A DNA stretch of 64,000 bases from Streptomyces violens. Its GTDB lineage: Bacteria > Actinomycetota > Actinomycetes > Streptomycetales > Streptomycetaceae. The DNA lies in contig NZ_JOBH01000002.1 in NCBI RefSeq assembly GCF_000717745.1, positions 124,001 through 188,000 on the forward strand, in the 5' to 3' direction. The notes under the pieces are model-generated. The model ran no database searches. It saw only the letters and a list, made by a program, of their open reading frames with translations, and was not told the origin of the DNA. Below are positions 54,482 through 63,145 of this stretch, in pieces. Positions within the stretch are counted from its first letter, which is position 1. Each line of letters begins with the position of its first letter. The translations under genes were made by a program, and so were the position numbers.

Positions 54482-55480
54482 TCACCGCCGGACGGCCCGC
54501 AGGTGCGCGGCGAGCCGCTCGACCGCCGACGCATTGCGCGGACTCTCCACGAGGTCCGCGTAGTCCAGCGTGACGATGCGCTTGTTCTTGATCGCGGAGA
54601 CGTTCGCCAGCGGCTTGTAGTGCAGCAGGAACTGCTTCTTCTGCTCGGCCGTCGTGTCCCCGTAATCGCAGATCACGATGGTCTCCGGGTTCCGCTCGAC
54701 GACGGTCTCCCAGCCGACCGTGGTCCAGGAGTCGGCGAGGTCGTGGGTGATGCTGCGGCCGCCCGCCTTGGCGATGATCTCGTCGGGTGCCGCGTACCGC
54801 CCAGCCGTGAACGGCTTGTCCTGGCCGCTGTCGTACAGGAACACGCTCGGCCGGTCCGCGCCCTTCGGCGCCTTCCTCCGCACCTCCGCGACCCGCGCCT
54901 TGAAGTCCGTGATCAGCTTCCGTGCCCGGTCCTCCGCCCCGAAGAGCTTCCCCAGCTGGGTGAGGTCGGTGTACAGCGCCTCCAGCGGCGGCATGATGCC
55001 GCGTGCCGAGCCGCGCCCGTTGTGGCAGGACTCGGTGAGGACGTACGAGTCGATGCCCAGCTTGCGCAGGCTCGCCGGGGTGAGACCGCCCTCGCGGAAG
55101 CCGTAGTTCCAGCCCGCGAAGACCATGTCGGCGCGCGCGTCGACGGCCAGCTCCTTGGTGATTTCGTCCTTCGACAGCCACTTCGCCTTCTCGTACCCGT
55201 CCTTCCAGGGCACGCCGCTCAGCTTCCCCTTGTCGTCGGGCATGACGAAACCGGCCATCCGGTCCTCCAGACCCAGCGCGAACATGATCTCGGTGATGCC
55301 GACGTCGTTGGTGACCACCCGCTCGGGCACCTTGTCGAAGGTCACCTTCCTGCCGCAGTTCTCGATGGTGACCGCGGTCCCGCGATCATCCGGTGCGGCC
55401 TTTTCCACCTGCGCGCCGCACCCGGTCAGGGTCAGTGCGAGGAGGGCGGCGAGCGCGGCCGCCGGGCGTCGTACGGGCAT
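54482..55480 (-). CDS. ABC transporter substrate-binding lipoprotein, probable cobalamin/corrinoid binding
   Basis: The 332-residue protein has a lipoprotein signal (LALLALTLTGCGAQ, lipobox Cys21) and a class III binding-protein fold (RVVTNDVGITEIMFALG, DMVFAGWNYGFREGGL, ERNPETIVICDYGD). By similarity alone it would be called an iron-siderophore binder. The cobalamin riboswitch at the head of the operon argues instead for vitamin B12 or cobinamide, making it BtuF-like. It is the last gene of the three, two bases after the ATPase stop. Confidence 0.8.
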   Translation of the reverse strand: MPVRRPAAALAALLALTLTGCGAQVEKAAPDDRGTAVTIENCGRKVTFDKVPERVVTNDVGITEIMFALGLEDRMAGFVMPDDKGKLSGVPWKDGYEKAKWLSKDEITKELAVDARADMVFAGWNYGFREGGLTPASLRKLGIDSYVLTESCHNGRGSARGIMPPLEALYTDLTQLGKLFGAEDRARKLITDFKARVAEVRRKAPKGADRPSVFLYDSGQDKPFTAGRYAAPDEIIAKAGGRSITHDLADSWTTVGWETVVERNPETIVICDYGDTTAEQKKQFLLHYKPLANVSAIKNKRIVTLDYADLVESPRNASAVERLAAHLRAVRR

Positions 55481-55482
55481 GG

Positions 55483-56268
55483 TCACTCCTGGTCGATGCG
55501 GTCGAAGAGCAGCTGGACGGCGCCGGTCACCGGGTGCGTGACGCGATGCGCCCGTACGCCGAACACCTCGGCCAGCAGCCGGGGTCGCAGTACGTCGTGC
55601 GGCGGGCCGGAGGCGACCACGCGGCCGCCGTCGAGCACGTACAGCAGGTCGCAGTGGCTCGCGGCGAGGTTCAGGTCGTGCAGCGCGGCGAGCACGGTGA
55701 GGCCGCTGCGGCGCACCAGGGACAGCACCTCCAACTGGTGGGCGATGTCCAGGTGGTTGGTCGGCTCGTCGAGGACGAGGACCCGGGGCTGCTGGGCGAG
55801 GGCGCGGGCGATCAGGACGCGCTGCTTCTCGCCGCCGGAGAGCGAGCGGAAGCCGCGCCCGGCGAGGTGGGCCGCGCCGACCCGGTCCAGCGCCTCGGCG
55901 CAGAGCGCGGCGTCGGTGGCGGAGGGGCGGCCGGTGAAGGGGGCTCCACCGCGCTGGTGCGGCAGCCGGCCCATCGCCACCACCTCGGCGGCGGTGAAGT
56001 CGAATTCGGCGGCGGACTCCTGGGGCAGCGCGGCCAGCAGGCGTGCGCCCGCCCGCGCGTCCATCGCGTGCAGGTCGTCGCCGTCCAGCCGTACCGTGCC
56101 TGCCGTGGGCCGCAGCGCCCGGTAGGTGCACCGCAGCAGCGTGGACTTGCCGCTGCCGTTGGGCCCGACCACCCCCACGACCTGCCCGCTGTCGGCCCGC
56201 AGCGCGATGTCCTCGACGATCCGGGCCCCGGCCAGCTCGACCGTCACCCCTGCCACGTCGACGCGCAT
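55483..56268 (-). CDS. ABC importer ATPase, probable cobalamin uptake (BtuD-like)
   Basis: The 261-residue ATPase has Walker A GVVGPNGSGKSTLLRCTYR, Q-loop ALPQESAAEF, signature RSLSGGEKQRVLIARAL, Walker B VLVLDEPTNHLDIAHQ and switch His AALHDLNLAASHCD, typical of the FecE/BtuD family. ATG 56268 shares a base with the permease stop. Substrate assignment rests on the upstream riboswitch. Confidence 0.88.
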   Translation of the reverse strand: MRVDVAGVTVELAGARIVEDIALRADSGQVVGVVGPNGSGKSTLLRCTYRALRPTAGTVRLDGDDLHAMDARAGARLLAALPQESAAEFDFTAAEVVAMGRLPHQRGGAPFTGRPSATDAALCAEALDRVGAAHLAGRGFRSLSGGEKQRVLIARALAQQPRVLVLDEPTNHLDIAHQLEVLSLVRRSGLTVLAALHDLNLAASHCDLLYVLDGGRVVASGPPHDVLRPRLLAEVFGVRAHRVTHPVTGAVQLLFDRIDQE

Positions 56269-57353
56269 CAGCGGCCGCCCCCGAACGCGTAGCCGCCGCG
56301 CCGCATCAGCAGCAGGAAGCACGGCACGCCGAGCACGGCGGTGATCACGCCGACCGGTATCTCGGCGGGTGCGAGCAGCAGCCGCGAGACGAGGTCCGCC
56401 CAGACCAGCAGCACGGCACCGGCGAGCGGCGCGAGGACCAGCACCCGCCGGTGGTCGGCACCGACGAGCATCCGTACGACGTGCGGCACCATCAGCCCGA
56501 CGAACCCGATCGCGCCGGACACGGCGACGACCGCGGCGGTGACGGCGGCGGTCACCACGAACAGCTCGGTCCGCAGCCGGCCCGCGCGCACGCCGAGCGC
56601 CGCGGCGGTCTCGTCGCCCATCGCGAGCGCGTTGAGATGCCCGGCCCGGGCACCGAGGTACAGAATGCCGACCAGCACGGTGACCGCGGCGAGCGGCACC
56701 GACCCCCAGGTCGCCCCGCCCAGGCTGCCGAGCAGCCACATCATCGCGGCCCTGGCCGCCTCGCCGCGCTCGGCCCGGAAGACCATCAGCGTGGTGAGGG
56801 CGGAGAACCCGTACGACAGCGCGGTACCGGCCAGGACGAGCCGCAGCGGCGTCAGCCCGTAAGCGGTGCGCGCCGCCATGTAGACGAGCGCCATCGCCGC
56901 GAGCGCCGAGACGAAAGCGGACACCGACAGCGCCCACACCCCCAGCGCGGCGAACGCGCCCCACAGCAGTACGGCATTGGCACCGACCGCGGCGCCGGAG
57001 GAGACGCCCAGTACGAAGGGGTCGGCGAGCGCGTTGCGCACCATGGCCTGCACGGCCACGCCGACCGAGGCGAGCCCCGCGCCGACCACGGCAGCGAGCA
57101 CGGCACGCGGCAGCCGTATCTCCCAGACGATGGTGTACGCGGCGACCTCGTCACTCCGTATCGTGCCGCCGCTCAGCCCGGCCCCCAGGAAGTGCAGCGT
57201 CTCCCCCCACGTCACCCCGGACGCCCCCAGCCCGACCCCGCACACCAGGGAACCGAGCAGGAGGAGGGAGAGCACAGCAGCGGATGCGGGAACCACCCGC
57301 GACCGGGTGAGCGCGGGCGGTCCGGCCGCGGCGGGTGCCGGGGCGGTGGTCAT
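56268..57353 (-). CDS. FecCD-family permease, probable cobalamin uptake (BtuC-like)
   Basis: ATG 57353 gives 361 residues with about ten membrane helices. Family marks are RLPRAVLAAVVGAGLASVGV, ALADPFVLGVSSGAAVGANA, and SGAIGFVGLMVPHVVRMLVG, the ATPase-contact loop. It is the first gene behind a cobalamin riboswitch, so repression by B12 is expected. The longer frame adds an Arg/Pro-rich stretch and is rejected. Confidence 0.88.
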   Translation of the reverse strand: MTTAPAPAAAGPPALTRSRVVPASAAVLSLLLLGSLVCGVGLGASGVTWGETLHFLGAGLSGGTIRSDEVAAYTIVWEIRLPRAVLAAVVGAGLASVGVAVQAMVRNALADPFVLGVSSGAAVGANAVLLWGAFAALGVWALSVSAFVSALAAMALVYMAARTAYGLTPLRLVLAGTALSYGFSALTTLMVFRAERGEAARAAMMWLLGSLGGATWGSVPLAAVTVLVGILYLGARAGHLNALAMGDETAAALGVRAGRLRTELFVVTAAVTAAVVAVSGAIGFVGLMVPHVVRMLVGADHRRVLVLAPLAGAVLLVWADLVSRLLLAPAEIPVGVITAVLGVPCFLLLMRRGGYAFGGGR

Positions 57354-57454
57354 GGCGGGCACGGGCGGGCGTCCTTCGCCTCGGGCCGCGTCCGTACACA
57401 CAGGGGGCGGCGCACCCCGCGCAAGGCGGGCGTCCGTGCGTCATCCCTCTCGCA

Positions 57455-57635
57455 GTCCGCGGCGAGCAGTCGGGAGATATGCCACCCCGCGGGTCATCGG
57501 ACTCACGCAAGCACCCCGCCCGGACCCCTACGACAGGCCCGCCCGACACACCCACGCACACCGTTGCGGGTCAGCGCCGGACTCTCACCGGACTTCCCCC
57601 ACGGGACACACCGGCAGCCTAACAGCGCCCCAAAC
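57455..57635 (-). promoter_or_regulatory. cobalamin (AdoCbl) riboswitch
   Basis: Read on the minus strand, the core is GGGGGAAGTCCGGTGAGAGT, then CCGGCGCTGACCCGCAACGG (about 57561-57601). It matches the conserved B12 element (GGGAA...GGTG-A---TCC...ACTG-CCCGCAACGGT). A 3' part GAGTCCGATGACCCGCG follows. The outer boundaries are approximate. It ends roughly 100 bases before the permease ATG and should shut off the transporter operon when cobalamin is abundant. Confidence 0.9.
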
Positions 57636-57647
57636 CGACAGAACACG

Positions 57648-57692
57648 GGCTCGGCCGGGCCCCGCGCCAGTGCGCGGCGGCCCGGCCGAGCC
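57648..57692 (-). terminator. long hairpin ending the glycosyl hydrolase-like transcript
   Basis: GGCTCGGCCGGGCC (57648-57661) pairs with GGCCCGGCCGAGCC (57679-57692), and CCGCGC/GCGCGG extend the stem inside, giving about 20 bp with a 4-base loop and one bulge. It lies 19 bases after the stop of the minus-strand gene and just ahead of the riboswitch, isolating that operon. Confidence 0.85.
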
Positions 57693-57711
57693 GGTCGGTC
57701 CCGCACCGGCG

Positions 57712-59376
57712 TCACCGCATCGGCTTAAGCGCCCCGCCGTGGTACCGCACGCCCGGGTTCCACAGGAGGAAGGAGGGGATGTCGTTGTCCGCTGCTGCGC
57801 GGATCTGGGCGGCTACTTCGGCGTCGCCGTAGGAGACGCCGAGGGAGAAGTCCTGGATCCAGGGGACTATCTGGGCGTCGGTGTGGCGGGTCTTCTTCAC
57901 GAAGTCGGCGAGGGACTTCTTGGTGATGGGGTACGGCTGGGAGTTCGGGTCGGAGACGCCGTACTCGCCGGGGGCCCAGTGCGAGGGGTAGATCATCGGT
58001 GCGATGTAGTCGCACTGCTTCGCGAGCGCGCCGATGTCCTGGGCTATCTCCTTCGGGCGGGTGACCGCTATGCCGAAGACGGAGACGCCGAGGAAGGCGC
58101 CGTGTTCGCGGGCGACCGTGCGGGTCTGTGCGACCAGGTCGGTTATCGAGTCCTCCGGCGAGGTCTTGCCGAGGCCGGGGAAGGACATGCCGCTCAGCTT
58201 GCCGTCCGGGCGGCGGATGTAGTCGTAGAGGATGTCGTCGAAGCCGAGCTTCGCGGCCTCGGCGGCGAGGTCGAGGTGGTACTGGCGGACGTCCTCGTTC
58301 GCGAAGTTGGTGAAGGAGAGGGAGCCGTACTTGGAGCCCGCGCCGTACGGGCCGCCGTCGGGGGTGCGGACGACGCGGTCGCGGTGGCCGTCCTTCCAGG
58401 AGGCGGAGGCCAGGATCGGGTCGCGGAAGGCGACGATGCGGCCGACGACCGCGCCGCCGGCCGCGTGGATCTCCTTGATGGCCTTCTTCGCGTCGTAGTA
58501 GCCCTTGGCCGCGCCGGTCTTCTGCGCGAGGGGCACCTTCGAGTCGTACGAGACCTCGCCCAGCTCGTCCTTGATGTCGAGCTGGACGGCGTTCAGCTTG
58601 CCCTCCTTGAGCAGCTTCAGCACCGGCTCGCGCAGCTGGTCCGAGGCCCATGCCTGGCCGCTGACGTGCACCGCGCGCAGCAACGGCCGCCGTACCGTCA
58701 CCACCGCGTCCTCCCGTGCGGTGTTCCCGGCCGCGTCGGTGGCGACGGCGGTGGCCTTCGCGGGCGGCCGCGGGAGCCGGACGGCGAAGCGGCCGTCCTT
58801 GCCCACGTCCGCCTTCCGCCCCGCGACGGTCACGGCGGTGGCGTCCTGCGCGCGGCCCTTGACCGTCACCGGCCCGCGCAGGCTGCGGCCCTCGGGGTCG
58901 GCCACCGCGAGCTTCGGCGGCTTCGTGTCGACGGTCAGCTCGCGGGTGAGCTCGGAGCCGCCGCCGAGCATCGAGCCCTCGGTGGCGACCTTCAGCTCGT
59001 GCGTGCCGTCCCGGAGGCCGTCCAGACCCACCGTCAGCTGCCGCCCGGCGCCCCGCACCGGCACCCGCTCGCCGTCCACCGTGACCTCGGCGTCCCGCAG
59101 CCGCTCCCCCTCCGGCACGGTCACCGCCACCCCGCCCTTCTGCAGCGCGGCGGCGTTCACCACGCCGCCCGCGGGGAGCCCGGCCAGCCGGAAGGCGGGC
59201 GCGCGGTACTGCCGTACGAGGAGCACGCCTCCGACGACGAGGGCCATGGCCAGGACACCGGCCAGAAGAATGACGAGCGCTCTGCGCGGGGAACGAGTAC
59301 CCGAGGAATCAGTGGAATCAGTGGAATCAGTGGAATCCGAAGGATTCAGGGAAAGTGTCTTCCAGTTGAGCCGCAT
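57712..59376 (-). CDS. membrane-anchored putative glycoside hydrolase (DUF4015-like)
   Basis: ATG 59376 behind GGAAAGGG gives 554 residues. After a Ser/Thr/Asp repeat (about 13-25) comes one membrane anchor (ALVILLAGVLAMALVVGGVL, about 33-52), Ig-like beta regions with DGERVPV and VTVKGRAQDATAV, and a C-terminal TIM-barrel domain (LNAVQLDIKDELGEVSYDSK, AAGGAVVGRIVAFRDPIL, GFDDILYDYIRRPDG, APMIYPSHWAPGEYG). This barrel matches the putative glycosyl hydrolase family once called DUF4015. It probably acts outside the cell on polysaccharide. Its start is only 25 bases from that of a divergent deacetylase gene. Confidence 0.85.
   Translation of the reverse strand: MRLNWKTLSLNPSDSTDSTDSTDSSGTRSPRRALVILLAGVLAMALVVGGVLLVRQYRAPAFRLAGLPAGGVVNAAALQKGGVAVTVPEGERLRDAEVTVDGERVPVRGAGRQLTVGLDGLRDGTHELKVATEGSMLGGGSELTRELTVDTKPPKLAVADPEGRSLRGPVTVKGRAQDATAVTVAGRKADVGKDGRFAVRLPRPPAKATAVATDAAGNTAREDAVVTVRRPLLRAVHVSGQAWASDQLREPVLKLLKEGKLNAVQLDIKDELGEVSYDSKVPLAQKTGAAKGYYDAKKAIKEIHAAGGAVVGRIVAFRDPILASASWKDGHRDRVVRTPDGGPYGAGSKYGSLSFTNFANEDVRQYHLDLAAEAAKLGFDDILYDYIRRPDGKLSGMSFPGLGKTSPEDSITDLVAQTRTVAREHGAFLGVSVFGIAVTRPKEIAQDIGALAKQCDYIAPMIYPSHWAPGEYGVSDPNSQPYPITKKSLADFVKKTRHTDAQIVPWIQDFSLGVSYGDAEVAAQIRAAADNDIPSFLLWNPGVRYHGGALKPMR
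59305..59339. repeat. 9-bp tandem repeat inside the glycoside hydrolase-like gene
   Basis: GGAATCAGT is repeated three times (59305-59331) with a partial fourth (GGAATCCG). In the minus-strand gene it encodes the Ser-Thr-Asp repeats before the membrane anchor. The period is a multiple of three, so copy changes keep the frame. Confidence 0.9.
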
Positions 59377-59401
59377 AGGCACGCCCTTTCCGGGAGGTCT
59401 C

Positions 59402-60487
59402 GTGCATCTCCGTCGCTCGCGTCCGGTCCCTCTCCGCCGGCCCGGCCTCATCGTCCTGTCCCTGCTGACGCTGGCCGCGTCGGCCGTCTCCTGCGCCGAG
59501 TCCCGCGGTGGTGCGCCACCGCCGGAACCCTCGGCTCCGAAAACCGCCAGTGGTCCGCAGGATTCCCCCTCGGCCCGGCCCGGACACCCGTCACGTCCCA
59601 AGTCCCCTGCCTCGGTGGACGCCAACGAGCTCGGTGCCGTGCCGGTGCTGATGTACCACCAGATCGTCGACAAGCCGCGCAGCGACTACGACCGCACGCC
59701 CGCCGACTTCCGCGCCGAGCTGGAGCGGCTGGCGAAGGAGGGCTATGTGCCGGTGACCGCGGGCGCGTACAGCACGGGGAAGATCGACATACCGGCCGGG
59801 CGCCACCCGGTCGTGCTCACCTTCGACGACTCCACCGACAGCCAGTTCGCGCTCGGGGACGACGGCCGGCCGGTCGCGGACTCCGCGGTCGGCATCCTGC
59901 GCGACGTGGCCCGGCGGCACCCGGGGTTCAAGCCCGCTGCCACCTTCTTCGTGAACGGCGACGCTTTCGCGGCGACGGGGGCGAAGAAGGCGCTGCGCTG
60001 GCTGCACGGGCACGGCTTCGAGGTCGGCAATCACACGCGGGACCACGCCAATCTGCGGGATATCACCGCCGGCGAGGCCCAGCACCAGATAGCCGCAGGC
60101 CAGCGGTTCATCGAGGAGAGCGTGCCGGGCGCGAAGGTGACCTCGCTGGCCCTGCCGTTCGGTGTCCAGCCCAACCCGGCAGGGCTGGACATCAAGGGCG
60201 CGGCGGACGGGGAGCGGTACGCGTACGACGGTGCCTATCTCGTCGGCGCGGGCCCGGCTCCCTCGCCGTACGCCACCGCCTTCGATCCGGTCGGCATACC
60301 TCGCATCCGCTCGGCGGGCGCGCATGTGAAGGACGCCCAATTCGGCTCCGCGCACTGGCTGGACGAGCTGCGTGACGGGGCGGTCCCGCGGTACACCTCG
60401 GACGGCGATCCGGACCGCGTCTCCTATCCGGAGTCGGGGTCGGCCCGGCCGGCGAAGGAGTTCCGGGAGCGGGCGAAGCCGTACTGA
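59402..60487 (+). CDS. secreted polysaccharide deacetylase (lipoprotein-like)
   Basis: GTG 59402 behind GGGAGGT gives 361 residues. The N-terminus has a signal with a lipobox-like AVSC (Cys at about 31), followed by a Pro/Ser-rich linker. The NodB-type domain has VPVLMYHQIVD, the metal motif VVLTFDDSTDSQF and the His-x3-His in GNHTRDHANLRD. It should remove acetyl groups from a cell-wall or extracellular polysaccharide. Paired divergently with a glycoside hydrolase-like gene, it may share its control region. Confidence 0.9.
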   Translation: MHLRRSRPVPLRRPGLIVLSLLTLAASAVSCAESRGGAPPPEPSAPKTASGPQDSPSARPGHPSRPKSPASVDANELGAVPVLMYHQIVDKPRSDYDRTPADFRAELERLAKEGYVPVTAGAYSTGKIDIPAGRHPVVLTFDDSTDSQFALGDDGRPVADSAVGILRDVARRHPGFKPAATFFVNGDAFAATGAKKALRWLHGHGFEVGNHTRDHANLRDITAGEAQHQIAAGQRFIEESVPGAKVTSLALPFGVQPNPAGLDIKGAADGERYAYDGAYLVGAGPAPSPYATAFDPVGIPRIRSAGAHVKDAQFGSAHWLDELRDGAVPRYTSDGDPDRVSYPESGSARPAKEFRERAKPY

Positions 60488-60515
60488 TCCACGTCTTCGG
60501 GAGCACCGCAGCACA

Positions 60516-60547
60516 TCGGGGCGCGCACAGACTCGTGCGCGCCCCGA
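60516..60547. terminator. bidirectional terminator hairpin
   Basis: TCGGGGCGCGCAC (60516-60528) and GTGCGCGCCCCGA (60535-60547) form a perfect 13-bp stem with a 6-base loop between the convergent deacetylase and STAS genes. Confidence 0.85.
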
Positions 60548-60556
60548 CTCACGTCC

Positions 60557-60901
60557 TTACGCCTCGCTCGCGGTCACCAGTGGGAACGGCTCCCGGCTCA
60601 CCCGCTGCGCGTCCTCCAGCGGCCTGCGGGCCTGGGCGCTCCGCGGCGCGATGACATGGAAGGCCGTGCCCAGGGCCCGGGCCCGCCGGAAGACCCGGAC
60701 CAGCGCGGGCACGCCGCAGCACGCACACACCGTGGAGCAGGCTCCGAGGTCCACCAGCAGGCTCGCGGCGCCCCGGTTGAGGAGGATGAGCATCTCCTCA
60801 CGGGCCTGGGTGACGCGGGCGCAGTCGAACTCCGGCGGGCGGAGCACCACGGCTCCGCCGCCCGACTGAGTGCACGAGGGGCTCCGGGGAGGACTGGACA
60901 T
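60557..60901 (-). CDS. STAS-domain protein (anti-sigma factor antagonist-like)
   Basis: The 114-residue protein has the STAS fold pattern: AVVLRPPEFDCARVTQAREE, ILLNRGAASLLVDLGACSTV, VPALVRVFRRARALGTAFHV. In the usual phosphorylation region it reads ACSTVCACCGVPAL rather than the common D-S-[ST]-G-hydrophobic motif, and it has four Cys close together, so classical SpoIIAA-type phosphorylation is doubtful. It stands alone downstream of a gap of about 220 bases. Confidence 0.75.
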   Translation of the reverse strand: MSSPPRSPSCTQSGGGAVVLRPPEFDCARVTQAREEMLILLNRGAASLLVDLGACSTVCACCGVPALVRVFRRARALGTAFHVIAPRSAQARRPLEDAQRVSREPFPLVTASEA

Positions 60902-61125
60902 CGCTTCTCCTGAACGGCCGGGCCGGCGCGCCGCACCGGCGGGGAATTCGTGTGCCCGTCACGTGGTCCGCAGCATTGACGTGCCGTTCGGATATCCGGT
61001 CACTCGGGCTCGGGGAAATTCCACGGTAGGGCGGCGGGCCGATGCCCCGCCACCGCAGGGCCCGCCGCCACACGGCATTCGCTGCGTATTCGCCCCGCGG
61101 GTTTTCTTCCCGGCGGCCGGTGTGT

Positions 61126-62082
61126 TCAGTCCTTCAGCTGAGGCAATACCTTTGTCCGATAGAAGTCGAAGAAACCGCGCTGGTCCTGGCCGATCTGGTT
61201 CACGTAGACGGTGTCGAATCCGGCATGCGCGTACTCCTGCACCGCCGCGACATGTGCCTCCACGTCGTCGCCGCAGGTCACGGCGGACGCCACCTGTTCG
61301 CGCGTGACGAGGGTCGAAGCCTGCTCGAAATGGCGCGGGGTCGGCAGTACCTGTCCCAGTTCGCCCGGCAGTTGTTCGTTCGCCCACAGCCGGTGCGCGG
61401 TGCGCACGGCTTCCTCGCGGTCGGTGCCGTAACAGACCTTCAGGCCGCCGTGCACCGGCTTGCCTCCGCCGCCGCCCCGCCGGAACCGCTCGATCGCGTC
61501 CGCGTCGGGCGCGACGGTGATGAATCCGTCGCCGATCCGCGCGGCAAGTTCCGTGGCGGTCGGCCCGAAGCCGGAGACATCGATCCGCACCGGCTCCTCG
61601 GGAACGGTGTACAGCCGCGCGTTCTGCACCGTGTAGTGCTTTCCGTGGTGACTGACTTCCTTTCCCTCGAAGAGCGACCGCATCACCTGTATCGCCTCTT
61701 CCAGCATTTCCAGCCGGACCGAGGTCTGCGGCCATTCGCCGCCCACGACTTGCTCGTTGAGCGCTTCGCCGCTGCCCACGCCGAGCCGGAAACGGCCGTT
61801 CAGAAGTACCGCGCTGGTGGCCGCCGCCTGTGCCGTGATCACCGGGTGCAGCCGCTTGGTCGGGCAGGTCACGGCGGTCTCGACAGGCAGCGAGGTGGCC
61901 TCGGCGAGCGCGCCGATCACCGACCAGACGAAGGGCGACTGCCCTTGTTCGTCATTCCACGGATGGAAATGGTCGGAGATCCACAGGGAAGTGAATCCGG
62001 CCTGTTCCGCCATGCGTGCCTGTTCCACCAGTGCGCGCGGGTCGTGCTCCTCGCAGGAGAGGAAATAGCCGTATTCCGTCAT
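61126..62082 (-). CDS. LLM-class F420-dependent oxidoreductase
   Basis: The 318-residue TIM-barrel protein starts MTEYGYFLSCEEHDPRALVE and shows the F420-dependent G6PD-like pattern: SLWISDHFHPWNDEQGQSPF, TCPTKRLHPVITAQAAATSA, GRFRLGVGSGEALNEQVVG, and HYTVQNARLY. It should use reduced or oxidised F420 for hydride transfer; the substrate is unknown (the subgroup is named after glucose-6-phosphate dehydrogenase but is functionally broad). It follows an SDR gene in the same direction with 12 bases between, so they likely form an operon. Confidence 0.88.
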   Translation of the reverse strand: MTEYGYFLSCEEHDPRALVEQARMAEQAGFTSLWISDHFHPWNDEQGQSPFVWSVIGALAEATSLPVETAVTCPTKRLHPVITAQAAATSAVLLNGRFRLGVGSGEALNEQVVGGEWPQTSVRLEMLEEAIQVMRSLFEGKEVSHHGKHYTVQNARLYTVPEEPVRIDVSGFGPTATELAARIGDGFITVAPDADAIERFRRGGGGGKPVHGGLKVCYGTDREEAVRTAHRLWANEQLPGELGQVLPTPRHFEQASTLVTREQVASAVTCGDDVEAHVAAVQEYAHAGFDTVYVNQIGQDQRGFFDFYRTKVLPQLKD

Positions 62083-62094
62083 CGAAGCTCCTCA

Positions 62095-63099
62095 TCAGGT
62101 CCTGGTCCGCCGCGCGAGGCCGGCGGCGGCCAGCGCCCCGGCGGCCGCGAGCGCGGCCAGTGGGCGGGCGTGCTCGGTGGCCCACAGCTGGCAGGAGCGC
62201 CCGTGCGACGCGTCGTCGAAGGAGCCGTGGGCCCCGTGGTCCCGGCCGTCCATGCCGTCGACCGGCTTCCAGAGGTTGTCCGGGGCCGGGGGCCGGGCCT
62301 CCTGGTCGGTCTGCTGCGAGTCGAAGCCCGTGCGCGCCAGATAGCGGTCCAGCAGGCCGGGGAAAAGCCGGTTGGCGAGCACCGTCGCCGTGGTGGAGCC
62401 GCCCACGCAGTACTGCTTGCGCCGGGGGTGGTCGGCGGCGTGCACGATGCCGCGCGCGGCGACCTCCGGCTGGTAGATGGGCGGCACCGGCTGCGGCCGC
62501 CGCGGCAGCCGGGAGAGCACCCAGGAGAACTGCGGGGTGTTGAGGGCCGGCAGCTGGACGACGGTGATCCGTACGTTGCTCTTGTCGTGCATCAGTTCCG
62601 TGCGCACCGAGGAGGTGAAGCCCAGGATCGCGTGCTTGGCACCGCAGTACGCGGACTGCAGCGGGATGGACCGCTCGCCCAGCGCGGAGCCGGCCTGCAC
62701 GATGGTGCCCGCGTCGCGCGGCACCATCCGGGCCAGCGCCGCCTGCGTACCGTGCACGAAGCCGAGGTACGTCACCTCCGTCACCCGTTTGAACTCCGCC
62801 GGGCGCACCTCGGTGAAGGGCGCGAAGACCCCGGCGAAGGCGCAGTTGACCCAGACGTCGATGGGCCCGAATTCCGCCTCGACCGCGTCGGCCGCGGCCT
62901 CGACCTGGTCCGGGTCGGCGACGTCGACGGGCAGTGCCAGGGCCCGGCCGCCGGCCGCGGCCACCTCGCCGGCGGCCGCGTCGAGACCGGCCTGACCGCG
63001 GGCCAGCAGCCCGATGCTGGCGCCCCGGCGGGCGAATTCCCGGACGACGGCGCGGCCGACGCCCGCGCTCGCTCCGGTGACGACGACGGTCTGGCTCAT
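62095..63099 (-). CDS. SDR-family oxidoreductase with C-terminal membrane tail
   Basis: The 334-residue protein has [20 protein letters not shown], the [11 protein letters not shown] segment, Ser-Tyr-Lys active-site order ([20 protein letters not shown]) and a long C-terminal extension. The last 30 residues ([20 protein letters not shown]) look like one membrane helix with a basic end, placing the enzyme at the membrane. Its role is unknown; the downstream LLM gene suggests a shared redox pathway. Confidence 0.85.
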   Translation of the reverse strand: MSQTVVVTGASAGVGRAVVREFARRGASIGLLARGQAGLDAAAGEVAAAGGRALALPVDVADPDQVEAAADAVEAEFGPIDVWVNCAFAGVFAPFTEVRPAEFKRVTEVTYLGFVHGTQAALARMVPRDAGTIVQAGSALGERSIPLQSAYCGAKHAILGFTSSVRTELMHDKSNVRITVVQLPALNTPQFSWVLSRLPRRPQPVPPIYQPEVAARGIVHAADHPRRKQYCVGGSTTATVLANRLFPGLLDRYLARTGFDSQQTDQEARPPAPDNLWKPVDGMDGRDHGAHGSFDDASHGRSCQLWATEHARPLAALAAAGALAAAGLARRTRT

Positions 63100-63145
63100 C
63101 GGCGGTCTCCTCGGACGGGTCCCCCGAGCAGTCCGCCCCGGCCGG

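Noticed and set aside
54482..57353. Iron-siderophore importer annotation
   Set aside because: Family similarity fits, but the cobalamin riboswitch at the operon head makes corrinoid uptake the better call.
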